Assembly (NCBI GenBank): GCA_021495925.1
Contig: JAKEKT010000038.1
Coordinates: forward strand, 62,001-126,000
DNA length: 64,000 bases
Direction: 5' to 3'
DNA from: Diplodia intermedia
Lineage: Eukaryota > Ascomycota > Dothideomycetes > Botryosphaeriales > Botryosphaeriaceae
Part shown: positions 31,765 to 43,190 of the stretch, one piece after another
Position numbering within the stretch: the stretch's first letter is position 1
Layout: each line of letters begins with the position of its first letter
Notes under the pieces: generated by a model
Database searches by the model: none
Seen by the model: only the letters and a program-made list of their open reading frames with translations
What the model was told of the DNA's origin: nothing
Made by a program: the position numbers and the translations under genes

Positions 31765-34700
31765 TTACAACGCCATCCCCTCAGCAATGACCTTGTACTC
31801 CTTCCTCTTCTTCCGCTTGCCAGGCTGCAGCCGCTCCCTCGCGTGGCCAATGAACCTAGCCAAGCCCAAGAACACGTACTTCTCGCAGGCCCAAGCGACG
31901 GCGAAGCCGCCGAAGCCGAGCGCGAGCAGGAAAGCCTTGAAGCCTCTGCCGAGCGGGGTCAGTTCCATGAGGTCGTGCAGCCACTCGGCCTGGCCGGCGA
32001 ACCCGGCCTTCTTCTTCCCCTCCACCTCCTCGTCCATGGCGGGATCGGGCGCGACGAACAGCAGCATGTACGTCGACACGACGAGGGCGAAGGCCAGGGC
32101 GAAGACGAAGGGGGCGTTGGACAGCATCGGGCGGCGGAAGGGCTTGCCGATGCTGAGCACGATGGCGGAGAGGATGTACTGGTAGCAGCTGAGCAGGAAC
32201 AGCGCCGTGTTCTCGCTGTTCTTGCTGTTGCTGTGGTTTCTGTCGAGGACGGGCGGCCGGAACCATGGTTGTTGGCGCACGGCCTGGAACGCGACGGCCT
32301 GGAATAGGACACACAGGATAATCTGGCCCAGCAGCGGCGTCAGCACCTTGCGCGACACAAGCGATGCCGTCGGCCGCTTGCGCGCCAGTACCGGGTACGC
32401 GCCCGTCCAGCCCATGAAGATGGCAATGGGCAGGATGAGCAGCAGGTCGATGTACAAGAATTGGAAGTCGCCCAGGTTCGACGCCGACGCGTACAGGAAG
32501 GAGACGGACGTGAACTGTATCGCGCTGTACAGCGACATGTACTTGAAGCAGCTGAAGCTGGTGACGAGCGCCGCCCGGCCCTCGCGGATCACCTCGGGCA
32601 CGCACGAGATGTCGAAGACGCGACTGGTGAAGGGCGCTGCCACCGAGGCCTCGGCTTCTGAAAGCGAGATGCCTACGTCAGCCGCCTTGAGCGCGCCGCA
32701 GTCGTTGGCGCCGTCGCCGCAGAATCCGCAGCAGTAGTCGATGCTCTGGAGCTTCTCCACCAATTCGTGCTTCTCGTCTGGAGACATGCGAGCGAACACT
32801 TGTCCGCAGACGAGCATTTCCCGGAGCACCTTCTCGGAGGCGTAGTCGATGATCCAGCGGAAGACGTCACCGCTGACGGCAACAGAATAGTTGCGGATGT
32901 TAGAGATGTCGTAAGGAAGGGAAGCATCTTCTTCAGCAGGAGGCGGTAGCGGCTTGAGCGTGTTCTCGTCCAGTTTGAATGCTGGATTGTCAATGCTCTC
33001 CCAAGACAGGCGAGCAAGGGGTGTGCGAGCATCACCTTCGACAAAGTGCGGGACAAAGCAATGGGCGGTCTTGTCAATGAGGTGACACTCCCTAGCGACA
33101 CTGATGGCAGTGAGAATGTTGTCGCCAGTACACATGACTTTACGGATGCCAGCTTGGGCCAGCTCATCGATAATGCCGGTCGTCGTGGGCTTGAGTTTGT
33201 TCTCGAAGATGATGAACCCGACGAAGTTGAGGTCAGATTCCGCTTCCTCACGCTTCATCTTCTGGACCTTGACCCAATTGAGCTTGGGAATCGTCTTTGC
33301 AGCGCACGCAATGACGCGGAATCCACTGTGGGTGTAGTGGCTCAAGAGTTCTTCGTAATCTGGCGGGAAGCTCTCTGGGCGGCAAATATCCTTCATGCAC
33401 TCGGGAGCGCCTTTGACGTAGATGTAACCTTCGCGAGCGCCGAACTGCCGAACCACCACACTAGCTCTGCGCAGCTGGGAAACGAACTCGTACGCCTTTA
33501 TGATGCCAAGCTCAATCGGTTTCCGGTTGGGGTCGTTGGGATTGTCGAGGTTGTATTCTTGACCAGGAGGAGGTCGGGCCACTGAAGGGGAGATGCTTAA
33601 GCTTTCCTCTTCATTGTCACCACCGCCCCCGCTTTGCTCCCCTTCTTCGTATCGCCAACTGGTGAAGTCGAACATCTTGACGTCAAGTGGGTCTCCAACA
33701 AGCTCCCCATCCACGCTGCGAAGAGAGTGGCAAGTGGCCATGGTGTACAAAAGTGACCTGTGGTTCTTGTAGTCCACGTCTGGAAGTCTGTCCTCGGCAT
33801 GGGGCAGGACCGTTCCGCAATCTGTGAGTATATCACTGAAGTTATTGGCTGGCTGCTGGACCACTCTGAGTCCTAGTACGTCAAGGCCTTCCTCCGTCAG
33901 AGTACCGGTTTTATCGAAACAGACCACGTCGAGCTTGCCACCTACGTTGACTCTTTGCGGGCTGATGCAATAAATTTGCTTCTTTTTGAGTCTGTTCAGC
34001 GCGAAATTAGTCCCAATGGTCAGCGTAGCTGGTAGCGCTGGAGGAACCACGATGGTGATTAGATCCAGCGCTCGGACGACAATGAGATGCCAGGCAAGTC
34101 CTAGGCGCATGAAATTGATGAACGACACGATAAAGCCAACTCCAGCAATCATGGCCATGACCGAGATGTACCTGAACGAGTCCCGGTAGAACTTGAATCC
34201 GGACGGTTTTGGGAACAGCATCGACCGGACAAGTGCTCCCTTCGTCGTGTTGAATCCAGTCCGGACAACCAAGGCGAGAGCAGCAGCCTCGTCGTCTTTG
34301 TCTTCCTGGGGCCGTCGCGCCCTGATGATCTTGGTACCAGAGAAAAGGAAGTGCCTCCCGACCTCCGGATGGACCGATGCAGTACTGAGACTCAAAAAGT
34401 CCAAAGCTTCGTTGGTGGTGGGCACCTTCGAGACAGGCACGGATTCGCCGGTAAGCATGCTCTCGTTTAGGATGCAGTCGCCAGAGAGAAGTAAGCTGTC
34501 GCATGGAACCTGCGTGAGACTTGGGTCGGTGATTTCGTAGATATCCCCCGGAACGAGCTCGCTGGACTCGACGTAGCGCCAAAAGCCATTGCGGAGAACT
34601 CGTACGTCGCATTCAAACCTCGAGACTTCCCGCAGTCGACGCATGGTTGCCTTCGTCTCAATCAACGTCGTCACGATACTGACAACTGATATGACAAAAA

Positions 34701-35706
34701 TGCAGGCAGCGTAGTAGTAATACTGGTCGAGGGACCAGAGAATCAGACTGGCAATCTGGAAGACGTAGAAAGGATGAAATGCTTCATCAACCAAAAGCTG
34801 AGTCGTCGACTTCTCCTCAATGTCGATCAGGTTCTTTCCGAAAACCTGCTCCCGATGGCCTTTGTCCTCGTTGTCAAGCCCGTCACGGATCGTCCTCACG
34901 TCTGTCCAGGCAGGGTCCTTCCAAGTGTTGCCTAGGATGAACTTGTCCTTGACAGGATGATAGCAGAACCGAATATACCGGTAGTCCAGGGTGCGCAACT
35001 CCTTGAGTACTGGATCGTCGTCCTCGTCGTACTCGCGGTGCCCCGCCTTTTCAACGATTCCAAATACCGAGGACAAGGATTGACCGTACACTTGTTTCCC
35101 GATGTCCTGCACAGCCATCTCTCCCCACTGGTTCTCGACAACCACCCAGTCACACTCGTGCAACGGCGCGGCTTTTCCCACAATCTTGATCCGCCAGCCA
35201 GGAAGCCACCGAAAGACGAGGTACCCAAGTCCTGCTGTCAGCACGCAGAGCAGGAGATACAAGCTGTATCCAAGAATGGAGGTGCGGAAACCAGCGACCA
35301 CGATGGTCAAGTCCTCGGTAGCGATGTATATCTTCTGGGTGGACCTGCCGCCTCTCCAATGTCCGGAAGCCATGGTGCTCGAACTCGAGCCACGGCGCAG
35401 CAACGGCGCGCTGTCCGATTGCCTCGACCTAGTGGAGCGCGTCGAATACGTCGAAGACTTCCGGCGACGGCTCGAGCTGCGGCGGTGGTGGTGGCCATTT
35501 TCCAGGTCATCGTCCTCATCCGCGTACCCGTTGACATCGTCCAGCAGATCCGCCTCTTCCTCCGCGATAGCCTCCTCCTCAAGCGTATCGGCCGACTCCA
35601 TCTCCTCGTCGTAAAATGTGAAGCTCGTGACGCTTGCGGTCGAGTCGGCGCGAGAGCGCTGGCGATGGGCGAAGCCGGTAACACTCGTGGGCACGCTCTC
35701 GGACAT
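31765..35706 (-). CDS. YPK9: P5B-type ATPase, Ypk9/ATP13A2 homologue
   Basis: One intronless frame of 1313 codons. The first ~120 residues are acidic then Ser/Arg-rich. Next come a paired N-terminal membrane segment (the P5B hairpin), the actuator domain with LTGESVPVSK, and TM4 with PPALPATLTIG, which marks the P5B subgroup. The phosphorylation site DKTGTLT is at about residue 598, and the hinge GDGANDCGALKAADVGISLS is near residue 995; both are intact. The last six helices follow. Ypk9 and human ATP13A2 sit in the vacuole/lysosome membrane; ATP13A2 exports polyamines from the lumen, and loss causes metal and polyamine sensitivity. All catalytic motifs are present, so the protein should be active. 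Confidence 0.95.
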   Translation of the reverse strand: MSESVPTSVTGFAHRQRSRADSTASVTSFTFYDEEMESADTLEEEAIAEEEADLLDDVNGYADEDDDLENGHHHRRSSSRRRKSSTYSTRSTRSRQSDSAPLLRRGSSSSTMASGHWRGGRSTQKIYIATEDLTIVVAGFRTSILGYSLYLLLCVLTAGLGYLVFRWLPGWRIKIVGKAAPLHECDWVVVENQWGEMAVQDIGKQVYGQSLSSVFGIVEKAGHREYDEDDDPVLKELRTLDYRYIRFCYHPVKDKFILGNTWKDPAWTDVRTIRDGLDNEDKGHREQVFGKNLIDIEEKSTTQLLVDEAFHPFYVFQIASLILWSLDQYYYYAACIFVISVVSIVTTLIETKATMRRLREVSRFECDVRVLRNGFWRYVESSELVPGDIYEITDPSLTQVPCDSLLLSGDCILNESMLTGESVPVSKVPTTNEALDFLSLSTASVHPEVGRHFLFSGTKIIRARRPQEDKDDEAAALALVVRTGFNTTKGALVRSMLFPKPSGFKFYRDSFRYISVMAMIAGVGFIVSFINFMRLGLAWHLIVVRALDLITIVVPPALPATLTIGTNFALNRLKKKQIYCISPQRVNVGGKLDVVCFDKTGTLTEEGLDVLGLRVVQQPANNFSDILTDCGTVLPHAEDRLPDVDYKNHRSLLYTMATCHSLRSVDGELVGDPLDVKMFDFTSWRYEEGEQSGGGGDNEEESLSISPSVARPPPGQEYNLDNPNDPNRKPIELGIIKAYEFVSQLRRASVVVRQFGAREGYIYVKGAPECMKDICRPESFPPDYEELLSHYTHSGFRVIACAAKTIPKLNWVKVQKMKREEAESDLNFVGFIIFENKLKPTTTGIIDELAQAGIRKVMCTGDNILTAISVARECHLIDKTAHCFVPHFVEGDARTPLARLSWESIDNPAFKLDENTLKPLPPPAEEDASLPYDISNIRNYSVAVSGDVFRWIIDYASEKVLREMLVCGQVFARMSPDEKHELVEKLQSIDYCCGFCGDGANDCGALKAADVGISLSEAEASVAAPFTSRVFDISCVPEVIREGRAALVTSFSCFKYMSLYSAIQFTSVSFLYASASNLGDFQFLYIDLLLILPIAIFMGWTGAYPVLARKRPTASLVSRKVLTPLLGQIILCVLFQAVAFQAVRQQPWFRPPVLDRNHSNSKNSENTALFLLSCYQYILSAIVLSIGKPFRRPMLSNAPFVFALAFALVVSTYMLLFVAPDPAMDEEVEGKKKAGFAGQAEWLHDLMELTPLGRGFKAFLLALGFGGFAVAWACEKYVFLGLARFIGHARERLQPGKRKKRKEYKVIAEGMAL

Positions 35707-37443
35707 GGGCCCGGAGAAGATCTACTCCCGGGTCAGCCATCTGCGCTGAGAAGCACCCAATACTGTCGTAGAATGGGAACAGCCCAGTAGCGGTTTTCTA
35801 CTCGAACGCTACCGGCTTTCCACTCCCGGCGTCGAACACCAGCTTCGGCAGATTTACCTCGTCCTGCGCCATTTGGACGTCGGTCAGGAGACTGACGCTG
35901 CGATATGTCTCAGTAAATTTGTTTGCATCTTCCGCGCGCGCACTCACTCGCTCATGTTGGAGCTTTGGCGATATAGTGGCATGCCGTTGCTGCGGCGCGT
36001 AGGGGCCGCATAGCTGCTGCGGCGGCTGTCGCCAACCTCCGCGTCGGAATCCACCATGTTGGGGGCTTTCTCTCGATTATGGTCTCATCAACGCATGTCG
36101 CGGTCAAGTTGTCGTCGGCGTGCAGGGTGTCGGGGCACGGGAGTCGGGGGTTCGTTGATGATCGCGAGTGTGGCGCGCGCGTGGAAGTTGACTACTAGCC
36201 ATTGAGAGATTGGTACCCTTATCGCGGGCTCCCGATAAAAAAAACTGGGTGCTATGAGGTCAGTCCCGCACCGCCCGTGCAACACCTTCGCGACTGGAAA
36301 TACAAACTGCTGAAGCGGAACGGTTTTCCAGAATCTGGGGTGCAATTGGCTTGTAGAATTTAGCCCGATAGGGCAAATGCCTCGACGCCGTCGACATTGC
36401 TATCCGATGCCGTCCTCGACGCCCGTGCCTGTCCTCGTGCATCATCACGAGGGGAAATAAGGCCCCGTTCCCCGTGCATCGCCACGGCCAGGATATCAGT
36501 CCGCACCCGTTCAACGTCGGGCATTAGTGAGGTATACCAAACCCGACAACCGTGGTCGTGTGAATGAAAGAGTCATGTGGTCCAAGGAAGAGCACGCTAC
36601 GAATCAGGCCCGAGACCATCTCTCATCCAGTAGAAGCTCTGCATGACCGCGATATTTCATCTTTGGCACACCCGGCCGCCCATGCTTCCAATAGTCGGCT
36701 GCCTGAGGGCGAGCGGTATTTTATGGTAGGGCTCGAATAATCTCAGACCGCTACATCATCTTCGTTTCGCATATGTTGATGTTGGGCTCAAGAAGGACGC
36801 ACGGTGACCTAGTGCATATCTGTATAAAATTGTGAACAACCAACTCAGTATTATGTACTGCATCTGAGGCACTGACAATCGCTGCTTGCATGGCTGTTGA
36901 ATCAATCAAGGCATCTACCAGCTGAGCGGGTCAGTAGGAAAGCAAAGACCTGCGCAGCGGCAACATGTGGATGACATTTTTACAAACCATGATTAAACTT
37001 ACCTTCACTCGGCTACCTCATCGGCAGTGACATCGAACTCGGTAATGCAATAGACCTGGCGTCTCACTGTATGCCACGCGGGCTAATACAGAGCACTGGA
37101 AAGACAAACCGACCTCACTCCTTGTAGCGACATGTTGGCGCACGATGGTGAAGCTTTAAAAAAAATATATCGGATTCCATTACCTACCCCATGTCGATGG
37201 GGTGCCGGTTACTGCTGACAACCGTGCTATTCCGATCAAGTGCTTTCGAGTCCAGCCGGGCATAATTCCCTCCCATGTACGCCTCAAAGCCGCCCGTGGA
37301 CCGTTCACTGAAGCACGAAAAGCTGGTAATTGGAAATCGGGTTTTTGGCTCTGATTTTTCGATTCAAACGATAACACCTTTTTGATGCCTTTAATAAAGA
37401 GCAAAACCCGACCATCGTGACAACCCGTCCATCCCAAAACTGT
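35707..37443. other. Intergenic, 1.7 kb, no supported gene
   Basis: 5' side of YPK9 and 3' side of eS1, both transcribed leftward. Two 84-85-codon minus-strand frames at 36088-36514 have no family resemblance. I saw no tRNA-like cloverleaf or snoRNA C/D box pair on reading both strands, but a covariance-model scan was not possible. Confidence 0.45.
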
Positions 37444-38376
37444 TTAGACGGTCTCCAGAACCGTCTCCTTGAACTCACGCTCGACCTGTGCAGCCTGTTA
37501 GCAGGGCAGACTTTTGCAAGCAAACTCATGACGCATACCTTCTGGCCCGACTCGTCGTGGGACGACTCGCCGTGGAGGGTAAGGAGGGCACCGAGGTCGA
37601 ACTTGGGAGCCTTGAGCAGCTTAACCTTCCTGACGTGGACCTATTCCAAGTGTTAACCTTCGCGGCAATCTCTTTCTCCAATGTAGCCCGAAAACGTACG
37701 TTCTGGAGGGGGTAGATGCCCTGGGCGGCCTTCTCGATCTCACGGCCAATGACCTCGGGGATCAGCTTGGTGGTGAGCTGGGAGAGGGTGCAGCTGGCGG
37801 CCTCGCGCGACATGATCTCGGTCATCTTCTTGCGGATGGCACGAATCTGAGAGGAGGCGGCGTAGGTGGTCTTGCGGATCTGGTTGGGGCGGCGCTTGGT
37901 GAAGGCAATGCAGAAGAGGCGGATGAGGTAGTCGTCAGTGGTCTTGACGACAACGTTGGCCTCAATCAGCGACTGCCATTTCCGGACCAGCGAGCGGAGC
38001 TTGTCGGAGGTGAAGTCGAGACCGTGGAAGTTGGTCAGGCAGTTCTTGCCCTGGACCTCGTCGACGCGGAGCTTGACCTTGCGGAACGCGTGGTCCTCGT
38101 CCTTCTGGAGGTCGGCGAGGGAAACCTCGAAGATGCGGCCCTTGAGGGCGTCGTTCGCGTTCTTCAGACCGGTCGTGCGGTTGACGAGGGTCTTGCCAAC
38201 ACTGCGAATGCGTAAGCGTTTGCGATGCGGAGGCTTGAGCTGTTTGCGCCGTACTCTCTGATGGCAAAGGTCGAGGGCGCCTTGACGGAGTACCAGTCCT
38301 TCTTGGCGAAGGCATCGGTCCTCTTCTTGATGCCCTTCTTGCCCTTGGACAAACGCTTGTTCTTTCCGACAGCCAT
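37444..38376 (-). CDS. RPS1: 40S ribosomal protein eS1 (S3Ae)
   Basis: Four exons on minus: 38376..38255, 38201..37700, 37640..37539 and 37485..37444, total 255 aa. The start MAVGKNKRLSKGKKGIKKR is the family signature. The first junction gives [20 protein letters not shown]; the second removes a 59-nt intron to give [20 protein letters not shown]; the last exon of 42 nt encodes VEREFKETVLETV. Length equals yeast Rps1 (255 aa). eS1 lies on the 40S platform near the mRNA exit. Introns are 52-59 nt, too short to host a snoRNA. Reading through the introns gives false extensions, so a single open frame would mis-annotate both ends. Confidence 0.95.
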
Positions 38377-39426
38377 GGTTGCAACCGGTGTGTGGTGTCG
38401 GGCGGGATTGTCGTGGTCGTCGTCGCTGATTTCGGGCGGCTGCAACTGGCGAAGGAAAATCGCCAAAGTGCGTCTCGGTAAACCGGCGAAACCGTTGACC
38501 CGCCATTTGTGCCGTCCCACACAGGCGGATGCGCCGAGGAGACGCCGCGCCTCACGTGCGCATTTGCATCCCCTGCAAACACCCACATCAGCCCCAGCGC
38601 AGCGGCAAAAGAGTGGAGTGGCGCCAACTGCGCCTCAGTGACATAGTTAGCAGCGGGTTCCCTGGCGCTCTGTTGACCGGCAGCGGGTCCTGACCGGTCG
38701 GCGATCTTCAGGTACTTCGCGCGTCAACCACTGCGCCATATGCAGACGGCACCGCCGAGCGACATCAAGCCTCTTCAGCCGGCGGCTATCACCGGTCGGC
38801 GGAGTCGCCGTGTTTCGCGGCCGAGCCGCGCTTCGAGACATTCAGACCTTGCGCATGAAAATTTCGGAGCGGGGCAGTCGATGCTGACCAAAGTAACCCC
38901 GCCAACCCAACCTAACCATCCATCGCCCGTTTTGACGACGTCACAATTTGCAAAGCAAAAGATCGGCGTGTGCGCAATGTTTGGTTCAGAATGCAACGGA
39001 CGCGGTAGTCCGTACTTTAATTGAATTCCTATTCGCTTGCGGTCCCAGTGCGCTTGCAGCGACATCGTGGGTGATTCCCGTCGCAGCCCCGGCGCTGCCC
39101 CCACCCTCAAATGATACCCTACCCCTCCAAGTGCTCCAGCCTAACGCGGGCTTGCATTATGCACACTGCTTGCACAGTCCGTCTGAAAACTCCCAAACGC
39201 CGCCTCGGATATCGCGTGTCAACCGGGATGGCCGCTGAGACGCGCGGCCGTCCCGGGAAAGTCCCAACAGTGGGACGTGTCTGGATTCCGGGTCAAGGAT
39301 GACGAGTGAATAGTCGCGTTTCGCGGATTCATTCCGCGACGCGTCGAAGGAAGGTCGTCTTGTGGATGACAAGAAGAATGTTATGAAGTGGAGATGCGTT
39401 GCCTCTGCGGGCGTGCTGACACTGGC
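38377..39426. other. Intergenic, 1.05 kb, no supported gene
   Basis: Upstream of eS1 (minus strand) and 3' of the small Ser/Pro-rich gene. A 6-bp perfect inverted repeat (TCGCGG / CCGCGA, 39321-39339) is present. No gene recognised. Confidence 0.45.
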
Positions 39427-39921
39427 TCATGTTCTCTCTTCCTGGTAGCCGTCTTGGTTCGGCGAGCAGTACTTCTCAAAGTCGGGAAAGCTGATGTATC
39501 CGCCGCCTGCAGCAGAGTTAGCATGCTTGTTTGCGGAAAAGCAACGCGGCCGGCATTGTGGACTGACCTCCTTTGCTGCCGTGGTACCAGTAGTCTGACG
39601 AGTCTGAGGTGATGCTTGATCTCTCCTCTGCGATGCATGTTAGAACACGTGCGAGCAGCCGGTGCGCAGGTTTCACGTACCAGGCGACTGCGGCGGGCTT
39701 GAGGGGTCCGACGATCTCCGCGAGCTGTGGGAGGCCATTCTGGTGAGGATGGCGGTTGCCTTGGCCGGGTGGACACCGGCGTCGTGCTTTGAAGCGCACG
39801 AGGTGTGCGTCGTCAGCGAAGGTGGCGACACGCCCGGACTCGACGGCGTGAGTGGTGAGCGGCGCGAGGGCTGCTTGGGCGTCTGAGTCGGAGGCATCTG
39901 GATGTAGAACCTGCTTGCCAT
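39427..39921 (-). CDS. Small Ser/Pro/Thr-rich protein, unknown
   Basis: Three exons on minus, 39921..39681, 39627..39568 and 39506..39427, close in phase to give 126 aa. The start MASRFYIQMPPTQTPKQPSR is followed by a Ser/Pro/Thr-rich region with many SPxT and SSPxS patterns (possible phosphorylation sites) and DAGVHPAKATAILTRMAS. The short C-terminus is distinct: SDYWYHGSKGGGGYISFPDF then a charged end. Similar small proteins with a YISFP-type end seem to exist in ascomycetes, but I cannot name the family. A TATATA element lies about 30 bp upstream of the ATG (39950-39956), which is close for a fungal promoter and may be part of the leader. Coordinates depend on two inferred introns (53 and 61 nt). 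Confidence 0.6.
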
Positions 39922-41144
39922 GGTGACGGTGGGCGACGGGCGCGGGAGTTGGTATATATGAACAAGAAATTGTTTGCGTAATGCGGAGCGACGAGCGCAG
40001 CAAGTGGCCGGCACTATTGCTGGTAGCGTGGTGGCTTGAGAGGATCTGATAGAACGGCGGGCGGCAGATGTGCGCTGGGGATGCAGCCTTGATATGCGGG
40101 CACCCGGGACTGCACGCGTTGAATAACCGGTTTTGGCTAGGACCAATGGGCGGAATGCACTTGTGCTGGTGAAGACGTGGACCTGGTGGCAGGAGGGAGC
40201 TCGGTGCGCTGTCAAGCGTTTATACGTGGGCAGTCAGCGACTGCATAAGCTTGTGCTGGCGTGCAAGTGCCGTCGATACGGGCGGCGCTGCGCCGATGTT
40301 GGCCGGGCCAGCCCACATTAGGGGTTCTGGAACGGCGCTGATCCAGAGGGGCCATCCGCCAGAGCAGGGCCTTCCCCACCCTCGGCCAGGCCTCTCGTCA
40401 CCACTCACCGCACAGCCAGCCCGCTGCGTTGCAGGTGGCCCGCCCGCGCGGCGTGTCAGGCTGGCCGGGCTGGTCAGCCCATCGCCGGCGCCCGCCAGCG
40501 TCGCCGTGGGAGCGCGCGCGAGCCACTAGCCCGCATTGCGTTGGCACCGCGGCTTCGAGCCGACTGCCCGCCCGCCGGGATCGCGTCGCCAGGTAGCGGC
40601 GGCCACGTAAAGGAATGGCTCTCCGCCAGCGGGAGCTGCACCCAGGCCGCCGTAGTGCTGGGCCGGCTGACTCGCGCCCACGCGCGTACATTGGCCGTTG
40701 CGCGGGCAGCATGCGCGCGCTTCCGAGGCGTCGTCGCTGGACGCACGTCGTCTGACCGGCGGCGCTGCCCAGCGCTGCTCACCGGCTTTTGATCGCGCAG
40801 CATCGACGCCGTCTCTTCGGGCCGGGCCACCACTGGGTTTAAGGTACACGCATCCGCGCATGCCGACAGGCTGCAGCAGCGCCGGATTGGATCAGCGGAT
40901 GCTTTCATCTAGTCTCCGCGCAACTATATCTATGCCCGCCAAAGCGGCAGCCGCTCCGAGATAGCAGTCCCAAAATCCCACCCATCAGACCCGCCAGCCA
41001 AATCCATGCTTCGGCCCTGCCCCTCCCGAGGGCTCCCCCGCAAAGAGCGCAGCCGCGACTCCTCCAGCCCCAGCAGCCCAGCGGCCCAGCACCCACCGCG
41101 GCCCCAGCGCCATGCGGCGCGCGGTTAATGCTGCGGTTTGTGTG
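39922..41144. other. GC-rich intergenic, 1.2 kb
   Basis: Upstream of the small Ser/Pro-rich gene and 3' of URC1, both on minus. From 40250 to 41100 the DNA is strikingly GC-rich with many CGCG and GCCGGC motifs. Overlapping open frames occur in all six frames here, as expected by chance in GC-rich DNA; none shows a domain. Confidence 0.45.
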
Positions 41145-43190
41145 TCAGCGGCGTCCAAGTGCCTTGTTTCGATGACTTACATCAACGTCATCCCATGCAC
41201 GGCCTTGCACGCTGGCCAGCTCGTCCAGGCTGAGCACCTTTCCTGTCGTGACTGGGGGCTGTCAGCCGTTGCACCGCACCACGTGGAACGCGAGTCAAGC
41301 AATGGGAGATGGGTGCCCCTACAGTAGCCCGCGTGGATCTTCGCGTCAATCTCCACCCGGCTGTCCTCCGGAATCATGTCGTCGGGGATCGGGACCCGTT
41401 CGTGGATCGGGATCCCCTGCTCCACGATGGCATCGTGCTTCATGCTGTCGCGGCCGTCAGTACTGGAGGCGGGGCGGGCGCCAGCGAGCTTACTTGGACA
41501 TGCTGAGCATCCTGTCAATCTTGGTGATGCCGAGCCAGTGCAGAATCTGTGCTCAGGGCGGTCGGTCAGTCATCGCAAGACAGCGCAGCGGAGCGGGGGC
41601 GGGCTGCTCACGTCTGGCATCAGCGCCTGAAAACGCATGTCCTGCGGTGAGAGCGCAATCAGCTAGGGATCTGCCGACTAATGGTGTTGCAGCTACAAAC
41701 CTTCACGCCTGCAATGTTCTCGGTGCGCTGGAAGTACTCGCTCGCGCCTATCGCCGATTAGCTCGTTGCACACCACCGCCGCCTGCCCTATGGGAACACC
41801 TACGATCGGTGCCACGTTTGCCTGCCGCCCGCAGATTAGCCTCTGGCCCCGGCCACCAAGTGTTTCATCAACTTACGTGCGTTGTAAACAAGGTACTTCG
41901 TGACTTCACCGAGCGCACGGCCTTCCTTGCGGAAGTAGATGACCACTCCGCTACCGCCCTTCTGCGCCTCCTTCACGGCTTCCTCGATGCCGAAGATCAA
42001 GTAGGGCCGACACGTGCAGATGTCGGAGCCGAACACGTCGCTGCCGTTGCATTCGTCGTGTACACGAAGCGCGAGACGCACATTCGGGTCGGACATCTTG
42101 GCCGGATCACCGAAGCAATAGACGGTCAAGCCGCCAATCGGAGGCATAAACAGCTTGATGTCTCCTCTGGTGATGAGCTCCGGGTACGAGCCGCCCGTCT
42201 CCTCGAACAGCGTCCTGCGCAGAGTACCCTCATCTAGGTACATGATTCAGTCAGTCGACATATACGGATCCTACGCTGACCAGGTCGTGCAACGCTTACC
42301 GATTCCAAATCGCTCGGCTACGCCGGGCAGGTACCAGACCGGCTCAACGGCGAATTTGGTGACAGCCAATTCTCCGTGCTCGTTCAGGCAGATCTTGCCG
42401 TCCGGCACGAGGCGGCCCTTCTTGACGCTCTCCTCGAGTTCCGGCAGCTTCATGTGTGCCTTAGTCACCGCTATCGTCGGCCTAATCTCGACGCCATCCT
42501 TGTCAATGTGTTCCTTGTACAGCCACGGCGCCAGGTGCCCAAGTGGGTCCATGGACACAATCTTCTTCGGGTCGCTCCATTGGGGGAATGGCCCAATGTC
42601 CGCCGCAGGCTCGGTGTTGGTGAAGTCGGGCTTGTGGTTGATATCCAGGTTCTTGCTGGCAACAGCCAGAGCATGGTAGATCGAGTACGAGCCGCCGTGG
42701 GCGCCAAGTGCTGCAACGAAATCGTTAGCTTCGACATTCTGTGCAGATCAATCTAATTGACGCTCGACATACCGTTCCTTCTTCTTATGGTGTTGGAGTG
42801 GCGGGAGACAACGACAGGTCCGCGGACTGCGGGGTCGACGTGCCCCCATTGCATTGGGATGGGATCGACGCCAGCCTGGCCGGGATAGGAGGTCAGGATG
42901 ATCTTGTTGAGCGAAGTGCTGGACCGGCGCGGGGCGGCTTCGGCGGCTTCAGTATCATACTGCTCACTGACGGCCTTCGCGCTCTCGGACGGCTGGGTGT
43001 CGTCCTTTTGCGCCGCGGCGGCCTGGCCGTGCGCCGCCGTGTCCTGAACCTGCTTGATTCCCGCGAGCATGTTGACACGGCCGTTGATGGCATCCACCTG
43101 GGACGAGAGCTGGGCATTGTCCTGCTGCAGCGTCTTAAGGCCGGAGAGGATCTCGCCCAGCAGCGCAGAGACATCTGGATTTGAGGACAT
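41145..43190 (-). CDS. URC1: GTP cyclohydrolase II-like protein Urc1 (uracil catabolism)
   Basis: Eight exons on minus: 43190..42773, 42710..42300, 42233..41877, 41747..41701, 41641..41612, 41546..41494, 41444..41323, 41251..41145, total 514 aa, all phases closing. The N-terminal third holds the GTP_CH_N-type block (LTSYPGQAGVDPIPMQWG). The cyclohydrolase II domain follows: the zinc ligands of RibA map to Cys338, Cys349 and Cys351 (VHDECNGSDVFGSDICTC), spacing 11 and 2 as in Escherichia coli RibA. The active-site stretch reads YFRKEGRALGEVTKYLVYN, altered from the EGRGIGL of riboflavin enzymes. The C-terminal part has ASEYFQRTENIAGVKDMRFQ. This architecture fits Urc1 of the yeast URC pathway, which degrades uracil, rather than Rib1 of riboflavin synthesis. 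Exon 8 was placed to give GYFTTGKVLSLDELASVQG. Confidence 0.85.

Noticed and set aside
35707..37443. Possible tRNA or snoRNA in the 1.7-kb spacer
   Set aside because: No B-box-like GGTTCGANTCC with a matching A box and no C/D box pair was found by eye; a tRNAscan or Infernal run would decide.
39321..39339. 6-bp inverted repeat TCGCGG/CCGCGA as a possible terminator
   Set aside because: Too short and not followed by a T run; intrinsic terminators of this kind do not serve RNA polymerase II.
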